Assembly (NCBI GenBank): GCA_963835555.1
Contig: CAWIGC010000041.1
Location: 186,001 to 250,000 of the forward strand
Origin: Sulfopaludibacter sp963835555
GTDB taxonomy: Bacteria; Acidobacteriota; Terriglobia; Bryobacterales; Bryobacteraceae
Reading direction: 5' to 3'
DNA length: 64,000 nt
The position numbers and the translations under genes are program-made. Positions 1 through 9,652 of the stretch are shown piece by piece (within the stretch, counting starts at the first letter, position 1; each line of letters begins with the position of its first letter). The notes under the pieces are model-generated. The model was not told where the DNA came from, did not search any database, and saw only the letters and a list, made by a program, of their open reading frames with translations.

Positions 1-638
1 GCCAGCCGCCCCAGCGGAATACGAGCCTTCACCTGAGCTTCGTTGACGTTGCCGGCCGCGATATTGCGCTGCGTCATTTCGGTAGCCACATAGGCCGGTC
101 CCACCGCGTTCACGCGGATGCGCCGTTCGGCCCATTCGATGGCCAGCACCTTGGTGAGCATGGCCACTCCCGCCTTGGCCGCGCAGTAGGCCGCCCGTCG
201 CGGAAATGCCGCTTCGGCATTGGTGCTGGTGATGAACACGATGCCCCCGCCGGCCTCCCCCATACGCCTGGCGCAGGCCTGCGCCGCGTAGAACGCGCCG
301 TTCAGTTGTACGTCCACCATGCGCGCCCAGTCCGCGGGCGGCAGGGTCAGGGAATCCTGCGGCTTGCTGATGCCCGCGCAATTCACCATCCCATCGAGCC
401 GCCCGAATCGGTCCACAGCCGCCTGCGCCGCACCCTCGCACGACTCGGGATTAGTGATATCGCAAGCGACGCCGATCGCTTGCCCCCCGCCCGCCACGAT
501 GTCCGCCGCGTGAGCCTGCGCCGGCGCTCCGGTCAAGTCGGCGATCGCCACCCGCGCGCCTTCCGAAGCAAGCCGCGCGCTGGTCTCGGCGCCAATCCCG
601 CCGGCCCCACCGAAAACGACGATCACTTTGTCCTGCAT
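1..638 (-). CDS. SDR-family NAD(P)-dependent oxidoreductase (C-terminus beyond window)
   Basis: Reading the minus strand from the ATG at 638 gives an open frame of about 212 codons to the window edge. It is a classical short-chain dehydrogenase/reductase: a Rossmann dinucleotide loop GGAGGIG at about residues 10-16, a VNCAG strand, a conserved Ser in ITSTN, and the catalytic YCAAK (YxxxK). Such enzymes reduce or oxidise alcohols and ketones with NAD(P)H; the substrate cannot be told from sequence. The C-terminal 30-50 residues, which form the substrate lid, are missing only because the window starts here. An ISKra4-type element begins 62 bp upstream of the start codon and may have replaced or separated its promoter. 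Confidence 0.9.
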   Translation of the reverse strand, partial: MQDKVIVVFGGAGGIGAETSARLASEGARVAIADLTGAPAQAHAADIVAGGGQAIGVACDITNPESCEGAAQAAVDRFGRLDGMVNCAGISKPQDSLTLPPADWARMVDVQLNGAFYAAQACARRMGEAGGGIVFITSTNAEAAFPRRAAYCAAKAGVAMLTKVLAIEWAERRIRVNAVGPAYVATEMTQRNIAAGNVNEAQVKARIPLGRL

Positions 639-722
639 AGGGGAAATCAGAGCATAGCATTCATCTCTGCCGGCACTCCGCGGCTACGTGTGATCGCTTG
701 GGTGTGCGACGTAGAAGTGGAA

Positions 723-2036
723 TCAAGCCGCCGGGCGACGCGCCTCCCAGTAGTCCGCGAAGCGGCCGTTGAAATTGCAGCATCGCAACGCCAGGATGGC
801 GTTGGCCCCGCGCACGGTCCAGAACATTCCCGACTGCTTGCAGCGGGAGCCGATGATGGCCTTGCAACCGGCTTCGATGACGCCGGAGCCGACGAACAAA
901 TGCTGCGCACGGAATTCGGGATAGCGCATGCGCTCGGTGTTCTTGTCAAAGTAGTCAGCCTCGATGCGGACCTTTTCGGCCAACTCCGGATTGGACGGAT
1001 TGATGGAACGGAGCGAGGCCACCAGTTCTTCAATTTTGCCCTTATCCAGCAGTGCGTCCTTATGGATGATCATCCAGCGTTCCTGCTCGGCCTGGTGGCT
1101 GGGAAACAGCTTGCGGGCTAGATCCCAGAGGTGTTGTCGGGCGTGATAAAGGTCAACAATCTGAATCGCGCCGGGGAAGTGTTGATCGGCGATATTCCAG
1201 ATCCATTCGGCTCCATCGCCGATGACGACCTTCTTTTCGGCGCGGCTCCAACCTCGCTTGTAGGCTTCCAGATAGAGGCGCAGGCCAAACTCTTGCGCCG
1301 TTTCAATGGCGCCAACGTAGGTGGTCGAATCGGGGTCGCGGATGGCGTAGCCTTCCTTGTCCCAAGTGGTTTGCGTGAACACAGAGCCCAGCTTGGCTTC
1401 CCGCGTGTGGGCGGGTTGCCCTTCCGTTTTGCCCGCTCGGCCCACGGTTTCCTTTTTCACCACGGGCACCCCCGTCCCGTCCAGTTCCACATACAGGAAA
1501 GGGATCGGCTTTCCAATTACTATGGGTAGATCCAACTGCACGGCTCGGTGGATCTCGTCCTGCTCGCGGGCGGCGATGTCGGCCCCAATCGCTTCCGCCG
1601 TGCGCTCCACGGCCTTGGTGGTCACTTCCAGATCGGCGAGCAGTTGCATCTGCTGGCGGCCATGGTCAAAGGGGGCTCCCAGTCCCACGAGTGCTTGCAT
1701 GCGGCGCACTCCCGGAGAGAATTCGCGGTTTTCGATATCCAGTTCGACATCGGCGGGGAATTGGCCCGTATGGCAGTGCGGGCACAAGTAGTAGGGGCGT
1801 GATACCTCCACCTTGCCCACTGCCGTCAGAACCGGCTTGGAACGTAGTTCCCGATAATGAGCGCGATGGCCGCAAGCACAATGTAGGGTGCGCTGCTCGG
1901 TGGCCGGCACGGGAAATTGCAGGAGTTCGCGCAGAGCAGTTGCTCCAGCGTGGTGCATGGCCGAGCGGACAACCATCTCGAGGGCCTCCAGATCCAGGTG
2001 CCCCGACTTACGGCGACCGCTAAAGATGACGCGCAA
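723..2036 (-). CDS. ISKra4-family transposase
   Basis: The protein has 437 residues, close to the usual size for the family. It begins with a short helical segment, then a Cys-rich zinc-binding region (CACGHRAHYREL and later YYLCPHCHTGQF). A DDE-type core follows with FLYVELDGTGVPV and VIGDGAEWIWNIADQHF. The C-terminus carries the conserved GSGVIEAGCKAIIGSRCKQS segment and ends at 723, inside the left inverted repeat. The gene lies 8 nt downstream of the DUF6788-like gene and is probably cotranscribed with it. I see no internal frameshift, so the element could be active. Confidence 0.88.
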   Translation of the reverse strand: MRVIFSGRRKSGHLDLEALEMVVRSAMHHAGATALRELLQFPVPATEQRTLHCACGHRAHYRELRSKPVLTAVGKVEVSRPYYLCPHCHTGQFPADVELDIENREFSPGVRRMQALVGLGAPFDHGRQQMQLLADLEVTTKAVERTAEAIGADIAAREQDEIHRAVQLDLPIVIGKPIPFLYVELDGTGVPVVKKETVGRAGKTEGQPAHTREAKLGSVFTQTTWDKEGYAIRDPDSTTYVGAIETAQEFGLRLYLEAYKRGWSRAEKKVVIGDGAEWIWNIADQHFPGAIQIVDLYHARQHLWDLARKLFPSHQAEQERWMIIHKDALLDKGKIEELVASLRSINPSNPELAEKVRIEADYFDKNTERMRYPEFRAQHLFVGSGVIEAGCKAIIGSRCKQSGMFWTVRGANAILALRCCNFNGRFADYWEARRPAA

Positions 2037-2044
2037 TAACTGGT

Positions 2045-2452
2045 CTACTTCGCACGCGACTTCCTTTTGGATCGCTTCCGCCGTTTTTTTTCCTCTGGCG
2101 AAAGCACATCCGGTTCGGACGGGCGCAGTTGGCAGATCTGTGCATTGACCTCAATCAGTTCCTTATGCAGACCTTGCAGTTTCCGGAATTCAGCGATCTC
2201 TCGTTCGGCCTTTCGCGTTGCGGTCTGGTCCGGCAAGGACTCGGTAACCGTCTTGCCGTTGATCTTGAAGGTCAAGCGGAGATTGGGGCCGTGGCCTGGA
2301 TCCTTGGGCTGATGGCAGTGGCAACTGGGTTTGCCACATTTGCCAGTGGTGGAAGAGATCGATCCACAACGCAGATCGCCGAGAGCGGCGATCTGATTGG
2401 TAATGTCGACGCGCTGTTGTTCCAGAAATTCCAGAGACTTTGGGGTTGTCAT
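2045..2452 (-). CDS. DUF6788-like accessory protein of the ISKra4 element
   Basis: A 135-residue basic protein. The start at 2452 is the ATG beginning MTTPKSLEFLEQQ; a longer upstream reading runs into the IS end and looks spurious. It has a leading helix, a small Cys/His cluster (GKPSCHCHQPKDPGHGP), a strand-rich middle, a second long helix, and a Lys/Arg-rich tail. Small proteins of this type regularly precede ISKra4 transposases; their role is unknown, though nucleic-acid binding would fit the charge and Cys/His motif. Confidence 0.7.
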   Translation of the reverse strand: MTTPKSLEFLEQQRVDITNQIAALGDLRCGSISSTTGKCGKPSCHCHQPKDPGHGPNLRLTFKINGKTVTESLPDQTATRKAEREIAEFRKLQGLHKELIEVNAQICQLRPSEPDVLSPEEKKRRKRSKRKSRAK

Positions 2453-2581
2453 TGGGGCAGCCTCCAATCCTAGCGTACTATATACGCTCGGAAACTGACC
2501 ACAAAAAAAGCAAACCAGCCATTTCACACTTTCAAGTCGCACACCCGATCGCGCTGGCAAACCACGCGGGCGCGCTCTACA

Positions 2582-3112
2582 ATGGACTTTCCGACTATGG
2601 CCCAGGATGACGCAATCGTCAGACTCGCCCGCCAGATCGATGCTGCGCGGACCAGCGAACGCTTCCTCGTGAATCGGGATGACGTGTCCGGCCTGCGCCG
2701 CCACGGCGCCCTCGAATTGCACCGCATTTGCGCGGAGTTCGTTGCCTCTGTAAACGGCAAATTGTCGGAGCCGGCACTGGACCTTTCGCCCCCCACGTAT
2801 GCACCCGAGTCGTTCCGCGAACCCGGCGTGAACCTGCTCCAGATTGGCTCGCAGGGTCGCCAGATGCAGGTTGTGTTCGAGGCCCCCGCCCAACTTGTCT
2901 CCACTGAGAAGTTCCTGGTTCCGTATGTCCTCGAAGGTGAAATCCGCACGTACAACCAGAGAATGCTCGAACACTTCGAAGTCCGCAGCCTGCTGCTGTT
3001 CTTCTGCGTAGAGGCCGGGAATACTGCCTGGCGCTCCTTCGACTGGCGCACTCGTCACACCGGTCCGGTAGATACCCGATTGCTCGCGACACTGATGGAA
3101 CCTCTGTTCTGA
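2582..3112 (+). CDS. Conserved hypothetical protein, function unknown
   Basis: A 176-residue soluble protein with no signal peptide or membrane segment. ATG codons at 2582 and 2597 (MAQDDA) are both possible starts. I do not recognise the family. The sequence is an even mix of helix and strand, with a regular central stretch (EPGVNLLQIGSQGRQMQV) and a hydrophobic LLLFF strand near the C-terminus. Codon use matches the surrounding genes, so it is probably real. The right end of the ISKra4 element lies only 35 bp upstream of the first ATG, so its native promoter has probably been displaced. Confidence 0.65.
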   Translation: MDFPTMAQDDAIVRLARQIDAARTSERFLVNRDDVSGLRRHGALELHRICAEFVASVNGKLSEPALDLSPPTYAPESFREPGVNLLQIGSQGRQMQVVFEAPAQLVSTEKFLVPYVLEGEIRTYNQRMLEHFEVRSLLLFFCVEAGNTAWRSFDWRTRHTGPVDTRLLATLMEPLF

Positions 3113-3163
3113 CTGTCTCGCGCCGTCGCGTAATGTGCCGGGAGATACGCAGTCCTTTTTTGC

Positions 3164-3193
3164 TTGACTTTATGCCCGCAAGAGAATTATAAA
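3164..3193 (+). promoter_or_regulatory. Sigma70-like promoter of the first receptor operon
   Basis: A -35 box TTGACT (3164-3169) is separated by 18 bp from a -10 box TATAAA (3188-3193), about 75 bp before the TTG start of the receptor. The match to consensus is close, and the other two receptor genes have equivalent sites. Confidence 0.6.
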
Positions 3194-3269
3194 AGATCCC
3201 AAGTCTTCATTGCTGTCTGTGACACCGGTCTGATGGGGTTGTACCTGTTGGACGGAGGGGGGGATTTTC

Positions 3270-6200
3270 TTGCAAATACAGTCTATTCGTGCGGTTTTTC
3301 CGCGGTTATTCGGGGTGTGCGCGCTGGTCCTGCTATTCGGGCTGGCAGTGCCTCCCTCACACGCCCAAGTCGTATACGGGTCCGTCGTTGGAACGGTTAC
3401 AGATCAGAGCGATGCCGTAGTCCCAGGCGCCACGGTCGCATTAACCAACCGGGATACTGGCGTTGCCCGGTCTCTGCAAACCGATAGCGGAGGACGGTAC
3501 TCCTTCGTGAACGTCCTGCCGGGCCGGTATGATCTCAAAACCACCGCGAACGGTTTCCGCACCTTCACGGAAACCGATATGGATGTCAGCCCCAACACAG
3601 TTTCGCGCGCTGACGTCAAACTCGAGGTCGGACAACTCACCGAAACGGTTTCGGTGACTGCCACGCAGGCGGAGTTACAAACTGAAAAGGGCGATACCCA
3701 CTCCGAAATCGTCGCCCAGCAGATTGAAAATCTTCCGCTGAGCGGTTACCGGAACTACCAGACCCTCATCAACCTGGTGCCCGGCGCGACTCCGGCCGCG
3801 TTCCAGAATTCCATTACCGATACGCCCGGCCGCGCACTGCAAACCCATATCAACGGGGGCAACGCGCAGACCAACATCACCCGCATCGATGGCGCCACCA
3901 GCGTCAACATCTGGCTGCCGCACCACGTGGGCTATGTGGAACCGGAGGAAGCCATCGACACGGTCAACATCACCACCACCGCGGCCGACGCCGAACAAGG
4001 CATGGCGGGCAGTTCCAGCGTAGTGTTGATCACTAAATCCGGGACCAACGACATCCACGGCAGCGCGTACGAATTTCACGACGACCAACACCTGAAGGCG
4101 CGCAACTTCTTTCAGGCGGCGGGAACCAACAAACCGCTGAGCATCTATAACAACTTCGGCGCCACCATCGGCGGCCCCATCCGCAAGAACAAGCTGTTCT
4201 ACTTCTTCAGCTACGATGGGACGCGGCAGCGGCAGGGCTCTCCCGGCTTCTATTCGGTGCCCACCACGGATCTGCGCAGCGGCAATTTCAGCGCGTATCC
4301 TACCGTCATTTATGACCCGAAGACCGGCAATCCCGATGGCACGGGACGGCAGCCCTTCGCCGGTAACGTCATTCCCACGAACCGGCTGGACCCGATTGCC
4401 CTGAAGTTACAATCCTATTACCCCGCGGCGAACACGCCCGGCACATTGAGCAACTACTTCGCTTCGGGCGGCCCCATTCTCAGCCGTAACTATTTCGATG
4501 CCAAGGTCAATTACACGGTCAACGATAAAGAGACCATCTGGGGCAAGTACGGCCGCATGTGGGCCATCTCCGGAGGCACGGCCGTTTTCGGTATCGCCGG
4601 CGGACCGGGCTTGGGCGGCGCCGACCCCGGTCTGGGCGACACCACGATTCAAGTCGCCACCATCGGACATACCCACACCTTCAGCCCGCATTTGATTCTG
4701 GACGGTGTTCTCGGGTATGAACGCCAGGGACAGCACGTCACCCCCAATGACTTCGGAACCAACTACGGTTTGCAGTTCGGCATCCCCAACACCAATGGCC
4801 CGGACCCGCTCCAGAGCGGCTTCCCCGATATCGGAATTTCGAACTACACCGGTATGGGCGTTCCCAATTGGATGCCCTTGCAGCGCATCGAAGAGAGCTA
4901 CACCCAGAGCGATAACCTGACGTACGTCCACGGCGCCCACGAACTGCGATTCGGCTTCGACCTCGTGCGCCACCACCTGAACCACTGGCAACCCGAGATC
5001 GGCAACGGACCGCGCGGCTACCTCGGCTTCGGCGGCAGCCCCACCACGCTGAGCGGCGGTCCCGCGGCCAACCAGTACAACGCCTACGCCGATTTCCTGT
5101 TGGGACTCGACACCTCCACCGATAAGAGCCTCCAGTACATCCTGTCAACCGGCCGCGAGTGGCAGTTCGGCTGGTATGCCCGTGACCGCTGGCAGGTGAG
5201 CCGGAACCTGACCATCAACATCGGCCTGCGATACGAGTTCTATCCCCTGATGACGCGCGCCGCCGGCAAGGGCATCGAACGCTATGACCCCGCCACGAAC
5301 CTGGTATACATGGGCAACCGCGGCGGTCAACCCCAGGACGTCGGCATCACGGTGAGCCACAAGCTGTTCGCTCCGCGCGTCGGCTTGGCCTACCGGATTG
5401 GCGACAAAATGGTGCTGCGGTCGGGCTATGGCATCAACTACGATCCCATCCCGTTCTCACGCCCGCTGCGCGGCTGGTATCCGCTGGTGATCGATGCGGC
5501 TAAAGTGGCTCCGAACGGCTTCGCGCCCGCTGGAACCATCGAGGAGGGCGTGCCCAACCCGATCGGTCCGGACCTCTCCACCGGCATCGTGCCTCTGCCA
5601 GGAAACGTGGCCGAAAGAAGCCCCTGGGGCGGTATGATTCACCGCGGCTACGAACAATCGTGGAACCTCACGTTGGAACGGAAGCTGCCCGAAAATATGC
5701 TGATGTCGGTTGGCTACGTCGGAACCCATTCCACTCACCTGCTGGCCGACTACGACATCAACGCCGGATACCCCGGTTCCACCGTGGCCAACCTGCCTTA
5801 CAATCTGTTGTACGGCCGCACCGTGGCCACGCAGATGTGGGACGGGTATCTCAGCTCCAGCTACAACTCGCTTCAGTTGGCCGTCACCCGGTCCTTCTCC
5901 AAGGGCCTGATGGTCAAGGCTGCCTACACCTACTCGCACACCCTCGACTATACGGATGACGACGGCTGGGCCAGCGTGGGCTGGAACTGGGCGCCCATGT
6001 TCCAACGCAACCGCGCCACGGCCGGCTTCGACCGGCAGCAAGTGCTGCAAATCGGTTGGCTCTACGATCTCCCGATGGGCAAGGGCAAGTCGTTCGCCAA
6101 GTCGGGCGTCCCCGCTGCCATCCTGGGCGGATGGGAAGTCAACGGCGTGATGGGCGCCTACACGGGTACCCCGTTCACCGTTGGCGACTCCACGCCGACG

Positions 6201-6575
6201 AATGCGGCGGACAACACGCAGACGGCCAATCAGGTCGGCACGGTGGTGGGACAGCCGGGCCTGATCGGGTCCAGCGGTTTGTACTACAATCCCGCGGCGT
6301 TTGCCTCGGTAGGGACAATCAATACTTTCGGGAACAGCGGACGCAATATTCTGCGGAACCCGGGGGTTTGGAACACCGACCTGAGCATCACCCGCGAGTT
6401 CCAGATCAAGGAACGGATGAAAGCGCAGTTCCGGTCGGAGTGGTTCAACTTCGCCAACACCTCCCACTTCAACGGCCCGGCCAGTACGTCGGTCACCGGC
6501 GGAAGTAACTTCATGCGAATACTGAGTTCCTATGGAGAACGCCAGGTCCGTTTCGGTTTGCGTTTAGAATGGTAG
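3270..6575 (+). CDS. TonB-dependent receptor, Oar-like, with N-terminal carboxypeptidase-regulatory domain (operon 1)
   Basis: An outer-membrane transporter of 1101 residues. The start is TTG at 3270, preceded by a GGAGGGGGGGA ribosome site; no better in-frame start precedes the signal peptide (residues 1-33, ending PSHAQ). A carboxypeptidase-regulatory/Ig-like domain follows (about 35-120, GTVTDQSDAVVPGATV). Then comes a plug-like region (about 125-260) and a long beta-barrel with repeated aromatic strands, ending in RQVRFGLRLEW with a terminal aromatic residue. Acidobacteria carry many of these and they are presumed to import oligosaccharides, peptides or metal complexes; the ligand is unknown. 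Only 4 nt separate it from the TPR gene, so the receptor, TPR and CRTAC1 genes form an operon. Confidence 0.9.
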   Translation: MQIQSIRAVFPRLFGVCALVLLFGLAVPPSHAQVVYGSVVGTVTDQSDAVVPGATVALTNRDTGVARSLQTDSGGRYSFVNVLPGRYDLKTTANGFRTFTETDMDVSPNTVSRADVKLEVGQLTETVSVTATQAELQTEKGDTHSEIVAQQIENLPLSGYRNYQTLINLVPGATPAAFQNSITDTPGRALQTHINGGNAQTNITRIDGATSVNIWLPHHVGYVEPEEAIDTVNITTTAADAEQGMAGSSSVVLITKSGTNDIHGSAYEFHDDQHLKARNFFQAAGTNKPLSIYNNFGATIGGPIRKNKLFYFFSYDGTRQRQGSPGFYSVPTTDLRSGNFSAYPTVIYDPKTGNPDGTGRQPFAGNVIPTNRLDPIALKLQSYYPAANTPGTLSNYFASGGPILSRNYFDAKVNYTVNDKETIWGKYGRMWAISGGTAVFGIAGGPGLGGADPGLGDTTIQVATIGHTHTFSPHLILDGVLGYERQGQHVTPNDFGTNYGLQFGIPNTNGPDPLQSGFPDIGISNYTGMGVPNWMPLQRIEESYTQSDNLTYVHGAHELRFGFDLVRHHLNHWQPEIGNGPRGYLGFGGSPTTLSGGPAANQYNAYADFLLGLDTSTDKSLQYILSTGREWQFGWYARDRWQVSRNLTINIGLRYEFYPLMTRAAGKGIERYDPATNLVYMGNRGGQPQDVGITVSHKLFAPRVGLAYRIGDKMVLRSGYGINYDPIPFSRPLRGWYPLVIDAAKVAPNGFAPAGTIEEGVPNPIGPDLSTGIVPLPGNVAERSPWGGMIHRGYEQSWNLTLERKLPENMLMSVGYVGTHSTHLLADYDINAGYPGSTVANLPYNLLYGRTVATQMWDGYLSSSYNSLQLAVTRSFSKGLMVKAAYTYSHTLDYTDDDGWASVGWNWAPMFQRNRATAGFDRQQVLQIGWLYDLPMGKGKSFAKSGVPAAILGGWEVNGVMGAYTGTPFTVGDSTPTNAADNTQTANQVGTVVGQPGLIGSSGLYYNPAAFASVGTINTFGNSGRNILRNPGVWNTDLSITREFQIKERMKAQFRSEWFNFANTSHFNGPASTSVTGGSNFMRILSSYGERQVRFGLRLEW

Positions 6576-6579
6576 TGGA

Positions 6580-7983
6580 ATGATTCTCAGGCAAGGGCGG
6601 GTCGCAGTGCGGCTCGCCCTTTTTTGTTTTGCGGCGGTCCTGTGGGGACAGACGGAGGAACAGGCCCAGGCGGCCCGGCACGCCAGGGAACTGATGGCGT
6701 CGGGCAAATTCGAAGAGGCGATTCCCATTTATCGAAGTCTGGCCGCGGCGCTTCCCGGCAACCCCGGCCTGGTGCAGAACCTGGCCATCGCCGAACACAT
6801 GGCGGGACACGAACTCGAGGCCATTCCGCATTTCGAAGCCGCCCTGAAAGCGCAGCCAAACAACATTCCCATGCGCAGCATGTTGGCGGGCGACCTGCTG
6901 GCTGCGGGGCGATTCGAACAAGCCTCGGCGCAGTTGCGCGAGTTGACGGCGCTTTCGCCGAACGATCCGCACGCGTGGTACGGTCTCGGCATGAGCTACC
7001 AGGGCCTCGCCGAGGCGGCATTCGACCGCCTGCAGAAGGCCAACCCCACCTCGCCCTACGTGACCGCGCTGGTCGCGGACACGCGCGTGAAGCGGCGCCA
7101 ATACCGCAGCGCATTCTTCTTCTATAACGAAACGTTGAAGCAGTTGCCTGCCCTGCACGGCATCCACGCTGCGCTGGCCGAGGTGTACCGCAAAACAGGA
7201 CACCCGGACTGGGCAGCCGAGGAAGACCGGAGCGAAGCCGCGCTCGCGCCGCCGGATTGCAAAACGCACGCCGCCGAGTGCGCCTTCCTGGCCGGTCACG
7301 ACGCGCCGTTGACAAAGGCGCCTGTCGGTGCGGCCGCTGCCGAGACCCTGTACTGGCAGGCCAAGGCGGCCAACGAACTGGCGCTGCAGGCCTTCTTCCG
7401 GCTGGGGCAGCTTCCCGAATCGGTGGAGCTGCATCAGTTGCGGGCGGACATCGCGCGGGCCCAGGGTCAGCATCAGGAGTCGGCCCGGGAGTGGCGCGCC
7501 GCCCTCGCGCTGAAGCCCGGGAATCCGGCATTGCAACGCGAACTGGCGGTATCGCTCTTCCTCGCGGCGGACTTTCAGAACGCGCTCGAACTCACCAGAG
7601 AACTGCTGAAGGTCCAGCCGCGTTCACCGGAATTCAACTTCATGGCCGGCGACAGCCTGCTGCGGCTGGAACAACCCGAGGCCGCCGTGCCCTACCTGCG
7701 CGCGGCGCTGGCCGGAGATCCCAAATTGACCGAAGCGGACGCGTCTCTGGGGCTGGCGTTGGCGCGAATCGGGAAGCATGCCGAGGCCATTCCGCACCTG
7801 GTGAAAGCGCTCCAATTGGACCAGGATGGAAGCCTGCACTTCCAGCTTGCCGGCGCCTACCGCGCGGCCGGCGAAACCGACCAGGCCAGGGTGACAATGG
7901 AAAAATACCGGCAGATCGTGAAACGCGAGCAGGAGACCAAAGCAGAGGTGGCGCGTGAGGCCCAGATTAGCCCGCCGAAGTAA
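6580..7983 (+). CDS. TPR-repeat protein, secreted or periplasmic (operon 1)
   Basis: A 467-residue protein with a signal peptide (about 1-23, LFCFAAVLWGQ) followed by tandem tetratricopeptide repeats over nearly the whole length. Examples are the units around GKFEEAIPIYRSL, GHELEAIPHFEAA and GKHAEAIPHLVKA. TPR arrays are helical scaffolds for protein-protein contacts. It lies directly after the receptor and overlaps the next gene by 29 nt, so it may link the receptor and the CRTAC1 protein physically. It is the counterpart of the TPR protein at 15347-16450. No catalytic motif is visible. Confidence 0.85.
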   Translation: MILRQGRVAVRLALFCFAAVLWGQTEEQAQAARHARELMASGKFEEAIPIYRSLAAALPGNPGLVQNLAIAEHMAGHELEAIPHFEAALKAQPNNIPMRSMLAGDLLAAGRFEQASAQLRELTALSPNDPHAWYGLGMSYQGLAEAAFDRLQKANPTSPYVTALVADTRVKRRQYRSAFFFYNETLKQLPALHGIHAALAEVYRKTGHPDWAAEEDRSEAALAPPDCKTHAAECAFLAGHDAPLTKAPVGAAAAETLYWQAKAANELALQAFFRLGQLPESVELHQLRADIARAQGQHQESAREWRAALALKPGNPALQRELAVSLFLAADFQNALELTRELLKVQPRSPEFNFMAGDSLLRLEQPEAAVPYLRAALAGDPKLTEADASLGLALARIGKHAEAIPHLVKALQLDQDGSLHFQLAGAYRAAGETDQARVTMEKYRQIVKREQETKAEVAREAQISPPK

Positions 7984-9652
7984 CCGCCGGACCCCGGCGC
8001 GCCTGCCATTCGGTTGGGCGCTCTTGCCCGCGTTGATTTCCGTTTGTTCGTCTGAAACTGCCGCTCCGCCGCCCATCCGTTTCCGCGACGTGGCGGCGCA
8101 GGCAGGCGTGGCTTTCGTCCTGGAGAACAGCCCCACCGCGCAGAAGCATCTCATCGAAACTATGCCCGGCGGCATCGCCGTCTTCGACTACGATGGCGAC
8201 GGGCGGCCCGATATCTATTTCACCAATGGCGCCGCCATCCCCTCCCTCGAAAAATCCGCGCCGAAGTATTGGAATCGTCTGTTTCACAACGAAGGCAATT
8301 GGAAGTTCCGCGACGTCACCGCACAGGCGGGCGTGGCTGGCGTGGGGTATTCGATGGGCGCGGCCGCGGCCGACTACGATAACGACGGGCGTCCCGACCT
8401 GTTCGTCGCCGGCGTGAATCGCAATACCCTGTACCGCAATCTGGGCAATGGAAAGTTCGAAGACGTCACCGAAAAGGCCGGAATCAAGAGCGGCGAATGG
8501 GCCGTGGCGGCGGGCTGGTTCGATTACGACCGCGACGGCAAACCCGACCTCTGGGTCGTGCACTACGCCAAATGGTCGCCGGCCTACGACCGCTACTGCG
8601 GCGACGCCTCGCGCGGCATCCGGATCTACTGCCATCCGAAATATTTCGAAGGCCTGGCCAGCACGCTGTACCGCAACCGCGGCGACGGCGCCTTCGAGGA
8701 CGTCACCGAACGCGCCGGAATCGCAAAGTACCCCGGGCGCGGAATGAGCGTCTCGTTCGCCGATTACGATGGGGATGGATGGCCCGACGCCTTTGTCACC
8801 AACGACAACATGCCGAACTTCCTGTTTCACAACCGGGGCAATGGCACGTTCGAAGAGGTGGCGCTCGATGCGGGAACCGCGCTGCGCGATGCGGGCAAGC
8901 CAGTCGCCAGCATGGGGACCGAGTTCAAAGACTACGACAACGACGGCTTGCCGGACCTCATTGTCACCGCCCTGGCGGGCGAGACGTTTCCCGTATTCCG
9001 CAACGTGGGCAAGGGCAACTTCATCGATGCCACCTACCAGTCCCGGCTGGGCGTCGCCGCCGTGAAGCATAGCGGCTGGGGACTCGGCCTGTTCGATTTC
9101 AATAACGATGGCTGGAAGGACCTGTTCACCGCCAACTCCCACGTCAATGACCGCGTGGAGTTGTTCGAGCCGGCCGTGTACCGCGAGCCCGATTCCGTAT
9201 TCGCCAACAGCGGCGGCGCTTTCCGCGATGTCTCGCAAGAGGCCGGGCTCACTCTGGTGAGGGCGCATCGCGGCGCGGCATTCGCCGATTTCAACGGCGA
9301 TGGGCGGATCGATGCGGTCGTCTCGGCACTCGGAGAGCCGGCGGAGTTGTGGGAGAACATCAGCCCCGGCGGCCTCCACTGGATCGAGTTGCGCCTCGTA
9401 GGCTCGAAGTCCGCTCGCGAAGGAATCGGAGCGCAGGTCCGCATCGGGACCCAATACGCGGAAATGACCACCACCGTTGGATACGCATCCTCGGCGGACG
9501 TGCCGCTCCATTTTGGATTGGGTACCGCCGCCACGGTCCCCAAGATCCAGATCCGCTGGCCGGGCGGCGCGCTCCAGACCCTGACGGACATAAAAGCGGA
9601 CCGAGTCGTCGAGGTAACCGAGCCCGCCTCTCCGCCTTCCCGCGGCCGTTAG
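7955..9652 (+). CDS. CRTAC1-family protein: VCBS/FG-GAP repeats plus ASPIC/UnbV domain (operon 1)
   Basis: A 565-residue exported protein. The GTG at 7955 lies inside the TPR gene, suggesting translational coupling. After a basic N-terminus and hydrophobic segment come seven or so calcium-loop repeats of the form DYDGDGRPDIYF, DYDNDGRPDLFV and DFNNDGWKDLF, which fold as beta-propeller blades. The last 110 residues are an ASPIC/UnbV domain (GIGAQVRIGT, LHFGLG, IRWPGG). The family is extracellular and Ca-binding; the bacterial function is unknown, though propellers of this type usually bind glycans or proteins. The stop overlaps the stop of the convergent gene at 9649. Confidence 0.88.
   Translation: MRPRLARRSNRRTPARLPFGWALLPALISVCSSETAAPPPIRFRDVAAQAGVAFVLENSPTAQKHLIETMPGGIAVFDYDGDGRPDIYFTNGAAIPSLEKSAPKYWNRLFHNEGNWKFRDVTAQAGVAGVGYSMGAAAADYDNDGRPDLFVAGVNRNTLYRNLGNGKFEDVTEKAGIKSGEWAVAAGWFDYDRDGKPDLWVVHYAKWSPAYDRYCGDASRGIRIYCHPKYFEGLASTLYRNRGDGAFEDVTERAGIAKYPGRGMSVSFADYDGDGWPDAFVTNDNMPNFLFHNRGNGTFEEVALDAGTALRDAGKPVASMGTEFKDYDNDGLPDLIVTALAGETFPVFRNVGKGNFIDATYQSRLGVAAVKHSGWGLGLFDFNNDGWKDLFTANSHVNDRVELFEPAVYREPDSVFANSGGAFRDVSQEAGLTLVRAHRGAAFADFNGDGRIDAVVSALGEPAELWENISPGGLHWIELRLVGSKSAREGIGAQVRIGTQYAEMTTTVGYASSADVPLHFGLGTAATVPKIQIRWPGGALQTLTDIKADRVVEVTEPASPPSRGR

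Larger units (their letters stand above)
700..2546 (-). mobile_element. ISKra4-type insertion sequence, apparently complete
   Basis: Imperfect terminal inverted repeats bracket two co-oriented genes. The left end (from 700) reads GGGTGTGCGAC-GTAGAAGTG and the right end (to 2546) reads, on the other strand, GGGTGTGCGAC-TTGAAAGTG. GATCGC occurs just outside both ends (692-697 and 2547-2552), with two extra bases on the left, so an imperfect 6-8 bp target duplication is likely. The element is about 1.85 kb. It sits between two divergent genes and seems not to interrupt a coding frame. Confidence 0.8.

Noticed and set aside
2453..3058. N-terminal extension of the DUF6788-like frame
   Set aside because: It runs through the IS terminus and antisense to the 2582-3112 gene; the MTTPKS start fits the family.
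7967..9511. 514-codon open frame on the minus strand
   Set aside because: Antisense to the CRTAC1 gene. Long antisense frames arise from the GC-rich third positions and Asp/Gly repeats; no domain is recognisable.
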